From contig NZ_JADLQO010000007.1 in assembly GCF_015477775.1 (NCBI RefSeq), forward strand, positions 62,001 to 126,000: 64,000 bases of DNA, given 5' to 3'. Below, piece after piece: positions 17,548 through 26,247 of the stretch. The position numbers and the translations under genes are program-made. Source of the stretch: Nocardia abscessus. GTDB lineage: Bacteria > Actinomycetota > Actinomycetes > Mycobacteriales > Mycobacteriaceae. How positions within the stretch are numbered: the stretch's first letter is position 1; the number at the start of each line of letters is the position of its first letter. A model generated the notes under the pieces. That model did no database searches. It saw only the letters and a list, made by a program, of their open reading frames with translations, and was not told the DNA's origin.

Positions 17548-18470
17548 GCATGGCGACGACGATCATCTCGGCCGCGACGAACTCCGACCCGGACACCGGT
17601 AGCTACTTCGAACTGGCCGCGCGCGCGGCACTCGCCTGCGTGGAGCGCTCCGGCGTCCGCCTCGACGAAGTCGGCATGCTGGTCAACGCGGGCGTCTTCC
17701 GCGACAGCAACATCTCCGAGCCCGCGGTGTCGGCGCTCATCCAGAAGCGGATCGGTCTGGGACTGGATTACCAGCCAGAGCGTGCTCCGGCCTTCTCCTT
17801 CGACCTGATGCACGGCGCCACCGGGCTGCTGCATGCCCTCGTGGCCGCCGAATCGTTCCTGGCAACGGGTGCCGTGCGGTACGCATTGCTCGTCGCGGGC
17901 GACAGCCACCCCTCGACCCGGCGCCACGTCGCCGGCTTCCCGTACAGCCCGAGCGGCGCCGCGCTCTTGCTCGGGACTTCCCCTGACGCGGGCGGATTGG
18001 GTCAGCTCCACTTCCGCGAGATCACCGGCGTCGTCGACCCGACTGCCTGGGTGGCATTGGGGGATGCCGGCGCAGACGGCCGCAGCGCCATGTGTGTCCG
18101 CGCCGGTGCGCAGGACCCGGTCGCTCTGTCGACCGCGGCAGTGCGTTCGTGCTTGGACGCGGAAGGACTCGACAGCGTCGATTTCGCCGAGGGGAACGCG
18201 GTACTGCTGGCTCCGGTCCGGGATTTCGGATTCCGCACCCGTTTGGCCGATACCCTCGCCATTCCGTCGGCGGCGGTCGTCGGTTTCGACCCCTCGATCG
18301 GAGACCCCTACACCGCGGGCCCCGTCCATGCCTACCTCAACGCACTGGACACGGGTTCGATCGACACCGCTCGCACGGTGATCTTCCTGGCGGCGGACGG
18401 CGCATCGGCCGCCTGCCTCGCCTACCACCCACCGCTGACGTCACCGGCGCGGCAGAAAACGCACGCGTAG
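17544..18470 (+). CDS. KAS III-fold partner protein lacking the catalytic cysteine
   Basis: 308 residues, start ATG 17544 (CTGGAGG upstream). The thiolase-fold N-half is recognisable: ELAARAALACVERSGVRLDEVGMLVNAG, and SFDLMHGATGLLHALVAAESFL, where Ala92 stands at the Cys position of its neighbour. The later segments FDPSIGDPYTAGPVHAYL and FAEGNAVLL replace the usual His and Asn loops, so condensation activity is unlikely. Similar active/inactive KAS III pairs are known, for example PqsC/PqsB, in which the inactive subunit shapes the binding pocket. The ATGA overlap with the active enzyme supports a heteromer. Role beyond that is unknown. Confidence 0.75.
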   Translation: MSMATTIISAATNSDPDTGSYFELAARAALACVERSGVRLDEVGMLVNAGVFRDSNISEPAVSALIQKRIGLGLDYQPERAPAFSFDLMHGATGLLHALVAAESFLATGAVRYALLVAGDSHPSTRRHVAGFPYSPSGAALLLGTSPDAGGLGQLHFREITGVVDPTAWVALGDAGADGRSAMCVRAGAQDPVALSTAAVRSCLDAEGLDSVDFAEGNAVLLAPVRDFGFRTRLADTLAIPSAAVVGFDPSIGDPYTAGPVHAYLNALDTGSIDTARTVIFLAADGASAACLAYHPPLTSPARQKTHA

Positions 18471-18573
18471 AAACGGTATCGGCCACGACAAGAAGCCACC
18501 CGGCCCCGCCGCAGACGGTGGAGTAGCCCGCCGTTGACACCGGCAGGGCCGGTGGCCGTGCCGAGGACGCCGT

Positions 18574-19152
18574 TCAGTAATCCGCCTCGCGCGCGATCAC
18601 CTCGTTGACTCGGTGGGAGAAATCCCTGAGCAGTCCCATGCGCCGGTCGATCTCTCCGTTGGAGTTGGCGGGTGCCCGCGAAACAGAGGCCCATTCGAGT
18701 TGGAAGTCGCACAGCATCGCGTTGATCGCTTGCGCGTTGCGGAGGTCACGCGTCCACGCCGTCGAGACGCCGAAGAACCGATCGAATGCCGCGCAGGCAG
18801 CGGCGCAGGCGAGCAGCGCGTAGCCCCAGCTCGGGTTGACGGCATCGACTCCGGCGGTGGTCAACAGTGGCACCAGGATTCCGAGTAGGCCCAGAACGAT
18901 CACCGCCGCGGTGAGGGCTAGGCTGGCCCGCCGCTTCATTTGTTTGTCGCGCGCATACCAATCGCGTGCCTCTATGGCATACGACTCGACGCGTTGGAAC
19001 AGCCGGGCAAGGGTCTCATCGGAACTCGACCAGTCGGCGGAACGGAGGTCCAGCGAAGGCGGCACTCCGAGGTCCTGCGAGCGATCCCCGCCGAAGGGCG
19101 ATCGGTGCTCTGTCACGGCCGTACTGTAGCGCTCACCCCCCTCGAAGTTCAT
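18574..19152 (-). CDS. SLATT-like two-helix membrane protein
   Basis: About 192 residues. A soluble N-terminal part ends in RLFQRVESYAIEARDWYARDKQMKRRAS, followed by two transmembrane helices (LALTAAVIVLGLLGILVPLLTTA and WGYALLACAAACAAF) and a helical tail with DRFFGVSTAWTRDL. This helix-TM-TM-helix pattern with W-Y-...-K-x-x-R-R before the first segment and F-F-G-x-S-x-A-W after the second is typical of SLATT domains. These are proposed membrane effectors in nucleotide-signalled defence systems. No nucleotidyltransferase or sensor gene is adjacent. Start ATG 19152 is chosen after GGAAG; GTG 19116 is possible. It converges on the KAS pair. Confidence 0.6.
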   Translation of the reverse strand: MNFEGGERYSTAVTEHRSPFGGDRSQDLGVPPSLDLRSADWSSSDETLARLFQRVESYAIEARDWYARDKQMKRRASLALTAAVIVLGLLGILVPLLTTAGVDAVNPSWGYALLACAAACAAFDRFFGVSTAWTRDLRNAQAINAMLCDFQLEWASVSRAPANSNGEIDRRMGLLRDFSHRVNEVIAREADY

Positions 19153-19324
19153 ATCTTCCGCTGTTCCGCAGGTCGGCAGCCGGTACCGTGAACGGCTCGC
19201 ACGCTCGATCGGTACCCCGGCACGTGCGACGCGCTGCCGCAACGGGTTTCAGGTTCGGCGCACGATCACCGAACACGACCATTCGGTCGGGACCGGTTGG
19301 TGTGGTGGCGGGGGAACGGATCGC

Positions 19325-20198
19325 TCACCCAAGGTAGTCACCGACCGCATCGACAGCACGGCGGGCACTCTCCGCCGCGGACTCCGCGGTGGACGGCAGT
19401 TCGGTCCGGGTCCAGTCGCCGGCGAGGAAGAGTCCGGGGATGGGTGTCGTCCGGCTCAGTCGCAAAGATTCGAATCCCGGCTGGGCGGAGAACGTGGCCT
19501 GCGGCTGATGGATCACCTTGGTCCGCAGGATCGGCGCGGCACGGGCCTCCGGGTAGTGCTGGTAGAGCGATTCCATTGCCCTGCCGATGAACTCGTTGCC
19601 GAGGAGATGGACGACGTCCCAGGACGCGCTCACCGCGAGCGAGTAGCAGTACCCGTTCCGGTGATCGCCGTCGTGCATGCCGCTAATGTCGAACACCCAC
19701 TCGACAGTGGTGTCCCGGAGATTCTCGGCCAGGCGAACCATTCGCAGCGGGGCGGTCGAGCCAGACCGTACACGCTGGAGATCGGCGCGGGCTCGATTTT
19801 GCGCACGGGATCGAAGAGCCCGCGGCCATACCGCGTTACCCGCACGGTGATTTCCGGCCAGCGCGCGGCGAGCGATGAAGTGCAGCGCCCGCGCGAAGAT
19901 GAAAGCCGATACCCGATCGGGCTTTTCGTTCAGCAGGCCGATCACGAGCCGGTCGAGTGTCAGTTTCCGAAGTGACTCGGGCACGCCGATGTCGCGGAAC
20001 CAGCGGTCGACGGTCTTCGCGTCCAGGTTCGGCGACGGCTTCCAGGCCGCGGCGCCGATTCTCAGCCAGGTCCGCGCGGCCGCGGGGCGGTCACGCCACG
20101 GAATCGGCGGCCAGACCCGTCAGACCCGCTCCCACGACTGCGACATGCCGCTTGCGCGAAGCCTCGCCGTCGAGAGACTGATAAATTTCTTCAGTCAT
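19325..20198 (-). pseudogene. Decayed FAD-dependent amine oxidase (HpnE/phytoene-desaturase-like)
   Basis: The start at 20198 encodes a short N-terminus with the FAD motif RHVAVVGAGLTGLAAD, then meets a stop after about 36 codons. Further downstream, in other frames, are pieces of the same family: PESLRKLTLDRLVIGLLNE, then GRGLFDPVRKIEPAPISSVYG in a second frame, then WVFDISGMHDGD and the C-terminal GLFLAGDWTRTELPSTAESA with the flavin-contacting GDW. Intact relatives run to about 450 residues; here only about 290 codons remain with at least two frame changes and deletions. The gene is therefore broken. It lies 9 bases upstream of the stop of the first DUF2236 gene, in the same direction as that operon. 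Confidence 0.75.
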
Positions 20199-20207
20199 CG
20201 CCTCATA

Positions 20208-20996
20208 CTAAGCGGCGGTGCGCGCGGTGTAGAGGTACTTCGCGCGACGAGGCGCCACACCCGCCGCGGCTCGGAGTGCCACGGCGTAGAGCCGCAACGC
20301 GTGCCGGTCCGCCGGTCGCTGCGGCACGCCCAGCAGGTCGCGGGCTCGCGGGTGCTGGATCGCGCGCACAACGCGATTCGGCAGCGCCCGTGGTATCCAT
20401 GCGTCCGGGCGCAACACCTGCGGCGCCAGTCGCAGCGCGGCTGGACTCACGCGCAGTGCCGTGCCGCACGCCTCGTCGAAATAGTCGTAGAACTCCGGCA
20501 GCGTGCGCGGCATATGCCGAGCGGAAATGCCGTATCGGCCATACCAGTCGAGACTTTCGTCGTAGAGGCGCGCGCTTTCCGCGGGCGTCAGCGGGCGAAT
20601 GAATGTGTTGATCGCGAAGAACAACGTGTCGACATACGTCGCATGCTGGAAGAAGAACACGTCCGGCCGAAGCGCGTGATAGCGAGCGCCGGAATCGTCG
20701 ACGCCGTGCACATGGGCGTGCCCCGCATGGATCAGCGATCGCAGATCACGGCCCGAGTACGCGATCTGGACCATCGCGTTGACGGTGCGCCGCTTGTGCA
20801 GCCACAGCCGATAGGTCACGTGCTCGGTGAGCGCCGTCGCGATCGCCGGATGCAGGATCTGCAGCGCCACCGCCCGGGGAAGCGCCAGCGCGAAGCGGCG
20901 GTCACCGAGGTATTTGCGCAGCAACGGTCCTGGTACGTCCGGGCCGCCCGCGCGACGCTCGGCGTGCGCTCCGGCACCGCTGAGTTCGGTCTTCAC
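20208..20996 (-). CDS. DUF2236 (MpaB/Lcp-like oxygenase) family protein, paralogue 1
   Basis: 262 residues. Family motifs: RYLGDRRFALALPRAVALQILHP near the N-terminus, the Arg/Thr pair RRTVNAM, HVHGVDDSGARYHALRPDVFFFQHATYVDTL with a candidate heme-ligand His, and RYGISARHMPRTLPEFYDYFD. DUF2236 includes latex-clearing oxygenase Lcp, a b-type heme protein, and fungal MpaB, which cleave isoprenoid or fatty chains with O2. The substrate here is unknown. It overlaps the next gene upstream by four bases (ATGA), so three DUF2236 proteins are made from one message. It is clearly closest to the fourth copy at 37422-38162. Confidence 0.8.
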   Translation of the reverse strand: MKTELSGAGAHAERRAGGPDVPGPLLRKYLGDRRFALALPRAVALQILHPAIATALTEHVTYRLWLHKRRTVNAMVQIAYSGRDLRSLIHAGHAHVHGVDDSGARYHALRPDVFFFQHATYVDTLFFAINTFIRPLTPAESARLYDESLDWYGRYGISARHMPRTLPEFYDYFDEACGTALRVSPAALRLAPQVLRPDAWIPRALPNRVVRAIQHPRARDLLGVPQRPADRHALRLYAVALRAAAGVAPRRAKYLYTARTAA

Positions 20997-21853
20997 ACCA
21001 ATGTTTTCCCGAGTTCGCGCCGCCTGCGCATGTCACGGAGATAGGTCTCGAACGGATACAAGCGCCAACGCTCCGGCAGCACGCGCATCAGCAGCCCGAT
21101 CGAACGCATCGTCAACTCGAACACCCGCTGCCGACGAGGGCTCCACGCCAACCCCAGCTCCTCACGAAAGCGTTGCGGGAGAAAGCCGGTGGTGAAGAAT
21201 CGGTTCGCTCGGCGAAACACCACCCGCTCGACTCGCCGATAGGGCCCGAGATCGACAACCTGATCGAGCAGATACGCCCGAACTTCCTCGTCCACCGCGA
21301 GATCGGACAGCTTCGCGTCCCAATAGTCGGCGAATGCCGCACGATCGCGTGGCCACAACTCCGGCCGCATCTGCAATGTCGTTCCGAATCGGCTGGCCTC
21401 ACGGTACAACTCGTCGGCCAGATCGTCGTCCACGCGGCCATAGAGGAAGGTGAGCGAATCGAGAGTGCCGCGGTAGAGGCATGCGGCAACCCACAGTTGC
21501 AGTTCCGGATCGAAGGCGTTGTACTTCACCGGGCTGTCGGGACCGGATCGCACATGACGATGCGACGTGTCGACCGCCGCCCGATAGGCCGCTCGGTCTT
21601 CCTCGGTGCCCAGCAGCGCCACTGCCAGATAGGTCAGCGTCGTGCGGCCGCGTTTACGGGGATGCAGGGTGTAGCGACCGCTGTCGACCGTACTCTCGAC
21701 AACGCCGCGGCCGACCGGAGGCAAGCTGAGCTGCATGATCACATTGGCCGGGCCGCCCAGCAGCGCCGCGGGCCCCGCCATGTAGCGGCGTCGGCGGTCG
21801 TGCTCCACCTCGGAAGTGACCAGCGGCCGCGCTGGCGGTTCAGGACGAGACAT
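20993..21853 (-). CDS. DUF2236 family protein, paralogue 2
   Basis: 286 residues. The family core is present (GPANVIMQLSLPPVGRGVVES, RGRTTLTYLAVALLGTEEDR, PVKYNAFDPELQLWVAACLYRG, DLADELYREASRFGTTLQM). Unlike paralogue 1, the segment that holds a His in F-F-F-Q-H-A reads L-W-V-A-A here, so the heme site, if any, is built differently. The closest relative in the window is paralogue 3, sharing PVKYNAFD and LQLWVAACLY. Nine bases separate it from paralogue 3 upstream, and it overlaps paralogue 1 downstream by four. No signal peptide or clear membrane helix. Confidence 0.8.
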   Translation of the reverse strand: MSRPEPPARPLVTSEVEHDRRRRYMAGPAALLGGPANVIMQLSLPPVGRGVVESTVDSGRYTLHPRKRGRTTLTYLAVALLGTEEDRAAYRAAVDTSHRHVRSGPDSPVKYNAFDPELQLWVAACLYRGTLDSLTFLYGRVDDDLADELYREASRFGTTLQMRPELWPRDRAAFADYWDAKLSDLAVDEEVRAYLLDQVVDLGPYRRVERVVFRRANRFFTTGFLPQRFREELGLAWSPRRQRVFELTMRSIGLLMRVLPERWRLYPFETYLRDMRRRRELGKTLV

Positions 21854-21862
21854 ACCGGACTC

Positions 21863-22771
21863 TCAGATCAGGTTCTTCTGCTTGCGGATCCGCCGCCGCA
21901 GGTCGACCATCAGCCCGTGCGATCCGCTATGGCGCACGAAACGGGGGATGAAGCGGTTGACGAAGGAGACGAACACGAACAGGTTCTCGAAGCGCCGCTG
22001 GTCGGCGGCAGTCCACTCGACCCGGAGTTGTTCGCGGAAGATCGGGGCCAGGAACCCGATGGTGAGGAATCTGAGCAGGTTCCGGAAGGGCAGCCGCAGA
22101 TACCAGTGGATCATGCGCAGGTCGAGCAGGCTTTCCAGGTAGCCGCGTACGTAGTCGTCGAGCACGACTTGTTCGCACGCGGCGTTCCAGTATTCGTCGA
22201 ACGCCGCCCGGGTCGCGGGCCACATCTCCTCGGTGACCTGCAGGGTGGTGCCGAGAGTGGAGGACGAGACGTAGAACGCTTCGGCCTGCTCGTCGTTCAT
22301 CCTGCCGTGCAACAGCTGATAGGTGTCTTCGAAGCCGATGTACAGGCAAGCGGCGACCCATAATTGGAGGTTGCGGTCGAACGCGTTGTACTTCACCGGC
22401 GCTCCCGGCGCCGAATGCACCTGCCGATGCGCCACATTCACCGCTTCCCGGTAGGCCTCGCGCTCTTCGTCGGTGCCGAGAATGGCGACCGCGAGATATT
22501 GCGTCGTGGTCCGCGCCCTTTTCCACGGGTGCTTCATCAGCGATCCCGACTCCACCTTGCTTTCGGCCACGCCGTAGCCGACACCCGGCCGAGCCATCTG
22601 CATGACGACGTTGGCGGCAGCCCCCGCGAAGGACCAGAAGTCCAACGCGTCGGTGAGCTTGATGGGCCGTTTGGTGAACGGCCGATGCGTCACACTGATG
22701 CCGATCCGGGTGCGGTCCTTGGTGAGCGGCACATTCTGGTCGCGATCGGATTGATGAGCGACTGCGGTCAT
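21863..22771 (-). CDS. DUF2236 family protein, paralogue 3
   Basis: 302 residues from ATG 22771, preceded by GGAAGGAAA. Motifs: DFWSFAGAAANVVMQMARPGVGYGVAES, KRARTTTQYLAVAILGTDEER, PVKYNAFDRNLQLWVAACLYIG, STLGTTLQVTEEMWP. It has the same L-W-V-A-A variant as paralogue 2. It is the first gene of the three-gene unit, so the promoter must lie in 22772-23076, where an inverted repeat is found. The tandem arrangement suggests duplication followed by division into two subtypes (1 versus 2/3). Confidence 0.8.
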   Translation of the reverse strand: MTAVAHQSDRDQNVPLTKDRTRIGISVTHRPFTKRPIKLTDALDFWSFAGAAANVVMQMARPGVGYGVAESKVESGSLMKHPWKRARTTTQYLAVAILGTDEEREAYREAVNVAHRQVHSAPGAPVKYNAFDRNLQLWVAACLYIGFEDTYQLLHGRMNDEQAEAFYVSSSTLGTTLQVTEEMWPATRAAFDEYWNAACEQVVLDDYVRGYLESLLDLRMIHWYLRLPFRNLLRFLTIGFLAPIFREQLRVEWTAADQRRFENLFVFVSFVNRFIPRFVRHSGSHGLMVDLRRRIRKQKNLI

Positions 22772-22941
22772 CGGGGTTTCCTTCCATCTGCGTTCACACG
22801 TCGCGCGAGCAGACGAATCCGTCGCGTCGACGCCGGCCGGACGCCGCCGAACACCAGCCCGGCTACAGCCCGCTTCCATCCCACCCGTCCAGCCGCCGTG
22901 GCATCGGACTCTCCTGCGTTCGATGACCGAGATGGTCACCC

Positions 22942-22965
22942 GAGAATATGTTACTGGAGATTCTC
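22942..22965. promoter_or_regulatory. Inverted-repeat operator upstream of the DUF2236 trio
   Basis: Arms GAGAAT (22942-22947) and ATTCTC (22960-22965) flank ATGTTACTGGAG. The site lies in an AT-rich stretch 170 bases before the first DUF2236 start and close to the 3' end of the double-TetR regulator gene. Its elements AGAATAT, GTTACT and TTCTC recur in the same order upstream of the mce operon. It is a good candidate for binding by that regulator. Apart from this, the 305-base gap 22772-23076 holds no gene. Confidence 0.5.
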
Positions 22966-23076
22966 AGACACGCAAAGCGCTTTCGAGAACAGAAGATGCA
23001 CTTTGTAGTGTGCTTTTGTGTTCGACTACAGATATATGTGGTTGATTGTTCTTCCAATACGCGGGGTTGGAATCGA

Positions 23077-24345
23077 TCACTTCGGCACGACGGGCGGCTG
23101 AGCGGCCGTATCGAACAAGGTGACCTCCATCAGGCGGATCACGGCATCTCGCGGAAGGCCGCGCCTGCGGTCCCCCAGCGCTCTGCCGAGGTCGACGACC
23201 AAGCCGAACGCGGCGTGCACGAGAATGCGCGCCTGCGCTTCGGAGAGATCGGATCGCACGGCGACGAGCAGTTTCACCCACTCGGCCACCGAGAGCCGCT
23301 GGATGTTGCGCAGTACCACCCGGTCTTCCGGCGGGATGTGGGAGAACTCCGTGTAGTAGACGAACGTCAGTTCCCGCTCGGCGAAGGATCCGTCTACGTA
23401 GAGGGCGATCAATTCGGTCAGCGCCTCGCCCGGGGTGGCCGACGAAGCGATGGCGGGACCGATAGCACCGGCGACCCGGTCGGCGGCACGACGGAATGCC
23501 GCGGTCAACAGATCGCTTTTGCTGCGGTAGTAGCGGTAGACCGCAGACGCCGCGGTCAGATCCGCCGCGGCCGCGATGTCTTCGACGCTGACATTCGGAT
23601 ATCCCCGCTCGTGGAACAGTTCCACGGCTTTGGTCAGCAACAGTTGATGCTTGAAAGGAGTCGGCGGGTCCATCGCCTGCCCCGCGGCGGGAGACTGCTC
23701 GACGAAGGCGGGCAGCTGCGCGTGCACCGCCGTCCAGCATGCCGAAGTAAGCAGCGCCGCAAGAGATTTCGTCGGCAGCGCGGCATGGTGGTCACCGATG
23801 CTGCTGACGACGCTGAGTACCGCCACCGCCCGGACGAATCTGTCCTGTCTGCTCCACCGCGGACACACGGCACCGATCAGCTGCCCGAGCGAGGCGAGCG
23901 AGGCCGCGAACTGGCCGGTGAGCGTCCTGCCGTCTTCCTCGTCGAGGTAGCGACCTTCCCAGCGTGCCAAGGTGACGGTCGGCCGGTTGGCCAGGGTCTG
24001 GGCGACGAGCGCCTCGATGACGTGCCGCAATCGGGCGGCGGCGCTCCAGGTTTCGGCCTGCGCCGGAAGTGTGGCTGCCTCGACGGTGATCTGCCCCAAG
24101 CGCAGCAGTTCTTCGCGGAACAGCGCGTACTTACTGGGGTAGTGGCGATACAGCGCCGCGGAGCTGATGCCGACCTTGGTCGCGATCTCCTCCATGCTCA
24201 CGCCGTGATAGCCGAGGGCCCCGAACGCGGCCGCGGAGGTCGCCGCGATCTGCGCCTTCCTGTCACGCGGGCGTCGCCGCACCGCCCGCTGCGAGCCGGG
24301 TTCGATCCCGGCGCTGTTCTGCCGCACCGCTCTGCGCACAGCCAC
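23077..24345 (-). CDS. mce3R: Double-TetR transcriptional regulator, Mce3R-like
   Basis: 422 residues that contain two complete TetR units in one chain. The first helix-turn-helix is GVSMEEIATKVGISSAALYRHYPSK (here cited in part; residues ~48-72), the second NVSVEDIAAAADL...YRYYRSKSDLL (~246-278). Each is followed by its own ligand-binding helical domain. This unusual fusion is the architecture of Mce3R, the repressor of a mycobacterial mce operon and of lipid-metabolism genes. Here it is the last gene of a mce operon, two bases after the Mce-associated gene, and so is probably autoregulated. GTG 24345 is used as start. Because it is monomeric-pseudodimeric, it may recognise asymmetric operators. 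Confidence 0.85.
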   Translation of the reverse strand: MAVRRAVRQNSAGIEPGSQRAVRRRPRDRKAQIAATSAAAFGALGYHGVSMEEIATKVGISSAALYRHYPSKYALFREELLRLGQITVEAATLPAQAETWSAAARLRHVIEALVAQTLANRPTVTLARWEGRYLDEEDGRTLTGQFAASLASLGQLIGAVCPRWSRQDRFVRAVAVLSVVSSIGDHHAALPTKSLAALLTSACWTAVHAQLPAFVEQSPAAGQAMDPPTPFKHQLLLTKAVELFHERGYPNVSVEDIAAAADLTAASAVYRYYRSKSDLLTAAFRRAADRVAGAIGPAIASSATPGEALTELIALYVDGSFAERELTFVYYTEFSHIPPEDRVVLRNIQRLSVAEWVKLLVAVRSDLSEAQARILVHAAFGLVVDLGRALGDRRRGLPRDAVIRLMEVTLFDTAAQPPVVPK

Positions 24346-24347
24346 CG

Positions 24348-25058
24348 TCAGGGTTGCTGCGGCGTCGTCAACGGCGAATTGACCTTGTTCACCAGCCAGC
24401 GGTCCCCCACTTTCTCCAGGCGCATCACCATCGACAGCTGCCCCGGCGCGGGCTTGCCCTTGGTGCCGAGGCTGGTGATGGTCTGGCCGATGATCACGAT
24501 CGCTTCGGCGGAGTGTTCGTCACCGGCGCGTATCGCGCACTGCACGTCACGCGTGGCCGAGGTGACCTCGCCTTGGCCGAGCACTTCACGCAGTTCGGTA
24601 CTGGTCGACTCGAACTGTTTCTTCCAGTCGCCGGTGGCGCCGTCGGTGACCGCGGCGAAATAGGCGTCGAGGTTCTTCGAGTCGTAGTTCGCCAGGATGG
24701 GCGCGTAGCGGCAGGCGGCGGCGCGCGCGTCCTCCTGCGCTGCCAGCAGATCCTTGCTGTTGTCGCTCTGGACGTACCAGTAGCCTGCCGCGGCCACCGA
24801 GACGCCCACCAGTATCGCGGCGGCCGATCGCACCGCGACCGCGCCGGGACGTCCGATCGGCAGACCGCGCAGTCGGCGCCACCAGGCGCGGGCCGCGGCG
24901 GCGCCGGAATCGGCGGTCGCGGTGGCGTCCGCCCCGCGGTTCACCTCGACCGGCTTCGCGGCAGTGGAGCCGGCTTTCCCCGGCTCGGCGGTCTGCTCGT
25001 CCGTGGGTGGCGCGGGCGACTCGGCTTCGGCGCTCGGATCGACGTCGTCACTGTTCAT
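24348..25058 (-). CDS. Mce-associated membrane protein
   Basis: 236 residues from ATG 25058 (AGGAGA upstream). The acidic, Pro/Ala-rich cytoplasmic N-terminus (to ~75) precedes one transmembrane helix (AVRSAAAILVGVSVAAAGYWYV). An extracytoplasmic domain follows with QEDARAAACRYAPILANYDSKNLDAYFAAVTDGATGDWKKQFE and VMRLEKVGDRWLVNKVNSPL. This is the NTF2-like Mce-associated family (Mam), found at the 3' end of mce operons, thought to stabilise the transporter (compare OmamA). It starts 10 bases after mceF and is followed two bases later by the regulator gene. Confidence 0.88.
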   Translation of the reverse strand: MNSDDVDPSAEAESPAPPTDEQTAEPGKAGSTAAKPVEVNRGADATATADSGAAAARAWWRRLRGLPIGRPGAVAVRSAAAILVGVSVAAAGYWYVQSDNSKDLLAAQEDARAAACRYAPILANYDSKNLDAYFAAVTDGATGDWKKQFESTSTELREVLGQGEVTSATRDVQCAIRAGDEHSAEAIVIIGQTITSLGTKGKPAPGQLSMVMRLEKVGDRWLVNKVNSPLTTPQQP

Positions 25059-25068
25059 GTGCACTCTC

Positions 25069-26247
25069 CTAGTTGCCGGGGACCGGGCGCGACAGTTCGT
25101 CGCCACCTACGCCCGGTGGCCGGGTGGCTCCGTTGTCCGGCACGTCGGGACGTGGCGCATTCGCCGAACCGCGTACCTGCAGGGCGGGATCGCTGGTGAC
25201 GCAGTAGTTGTAGAGCCGGATCCGGGTGTCGGTCATCTTGTCCGTGGGGACAACGGGGATGGTCTCGTACTCGCACGTGGGGCGCGGCCAGATGTCGACC
25301 AGCGTATGGAAGGCGTTGTCGTGCGCGGGAATTCCCAACGCCTGCGAGCCGACCCGCAACGCCGGGAACAGAGCCGCGATCGCCGGCGCGCGCAGTTTGG
25401 CGGCCTTGGTGATCGCGACGAAGTTCGTCACCAGGTTCGTGATGGGGTCCTGCGTGCGGGATACGAAGCCGCCGAGGGTGCTGAGCTGGGCGGGCCCTTC
25501 GTCCAGGAAGTGACGGACTTCTCGGTCGGCTGCGGTCAATTGCTCGAACAGCACGCCGCCCGTGCGGGTCAGTGTCGCGAGGTCCGGTTGCGCGTGTGAG
25601 GTCGTCTCCGCGATCACTTCGAGGTTCTCGATCAGTTGCCGGGTCTGCGGGAGCAGATCGCTCAACCCGGCCATGGCGCGGCTGATGCCCGACACCATGT
25701 TCCGCAGCTGGTCCGGGCCGCCTGCCAGCGCCTTGTCGAGCTCGTCGATGATCACATTGAGCCGGTCCGGGTTCAATCCGCCGATGAAGCCACTGAGATT
25801 GGTCAGCACCGACTGCACGCTGACCGGGACGGCGGTCCGGGAGCGTTCCACCAGCGCGCCATCGGTGAGGTAGGGACCGGTATCGGAGTCGGGGCGGAAG
25901 TCCAGGTACTGCTCGCCCGCCGCCGACAGCCGGCCGACGGCGACCGTGCCGCCCACCGGGATCTTCGCCGCCGAGTCGATCTCGGCCACGGCCGCGACAC
26001 CGCTGCCCGCGACTTTCACCTCACGGACCTTGCCGACCCTGGTACCGCGGAAGGTGACGTCGTTGCCTGCCGACAAGCCGCCCGACGACTGGAGTTCCAC
26101 CGTCACCGAGTACTTGTCGGACAGTGGATCGATCCGCAGGACTTCGGCGCCGAGATAGGCCGCACCGAGGACGAGCACCACGACCAAGCCGAAGTTCGCC
26201 ACCGCGACGCGGCGGCGCACCAGCCACTGCCACAAGGGGGAATTCAT
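25069..26247 (-). CDS. mceF: MCE family protein MceF
   Basis: 392 residues. One N-terminal membrane helix (ANFGLVVVLVLGAAYLGAEVL) anchors a MlaD/MCE domain (YSVTVELQSSGGLSAGNDVTFRGTRVGKVREVKV, residues ~45-80, with the continuing barrel to ~130). A long helical region follows (~150-300), then a tail with two Cys (PTCEYE, YNYC). It is the sixth and last MCE subunit. Together the six subunits form a hexameric helical tunnel that moves lipids across the periplasm in mycobacterial Mce1/Mce4. The start overlaps mceE's stop by four bases. Confidence 0.92.
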   Translation of the reverse strand: MNSPLWQWLVRRRVAVANFGLVVVLVLGAAYLGAEVLRIDPLSDKYSVTVELQSSGGLSAGNDVTFRGTRVGKVREVKVAGSGVAAVAEIDSAAKIPVGGTVAVGRLSAAGEQYLDFRPDSDTGPYLTDGALVERSRTAVPVSVQSVLTNLSGFIGGLNPDRLNVIIDELDKALAGGPDQLRNMVSGISRAMAGLSDLLPQTRQLIENLEVIAETTSHAQPDLATLTRTGGVLFEQLTAADREVRHFLDEGPAQLSTLGGFVSRTQDPITNLVTNFVAITKAAKLRAPAIAALFPALRVGSQALGIPAHDNAFHTLVDIWPRPTCEYETIPVVPTDKMTDTRIRLYNYCVTSDPALQVRGSANAPRPDVPDNGATRPPGVGGDELSRPVPGN

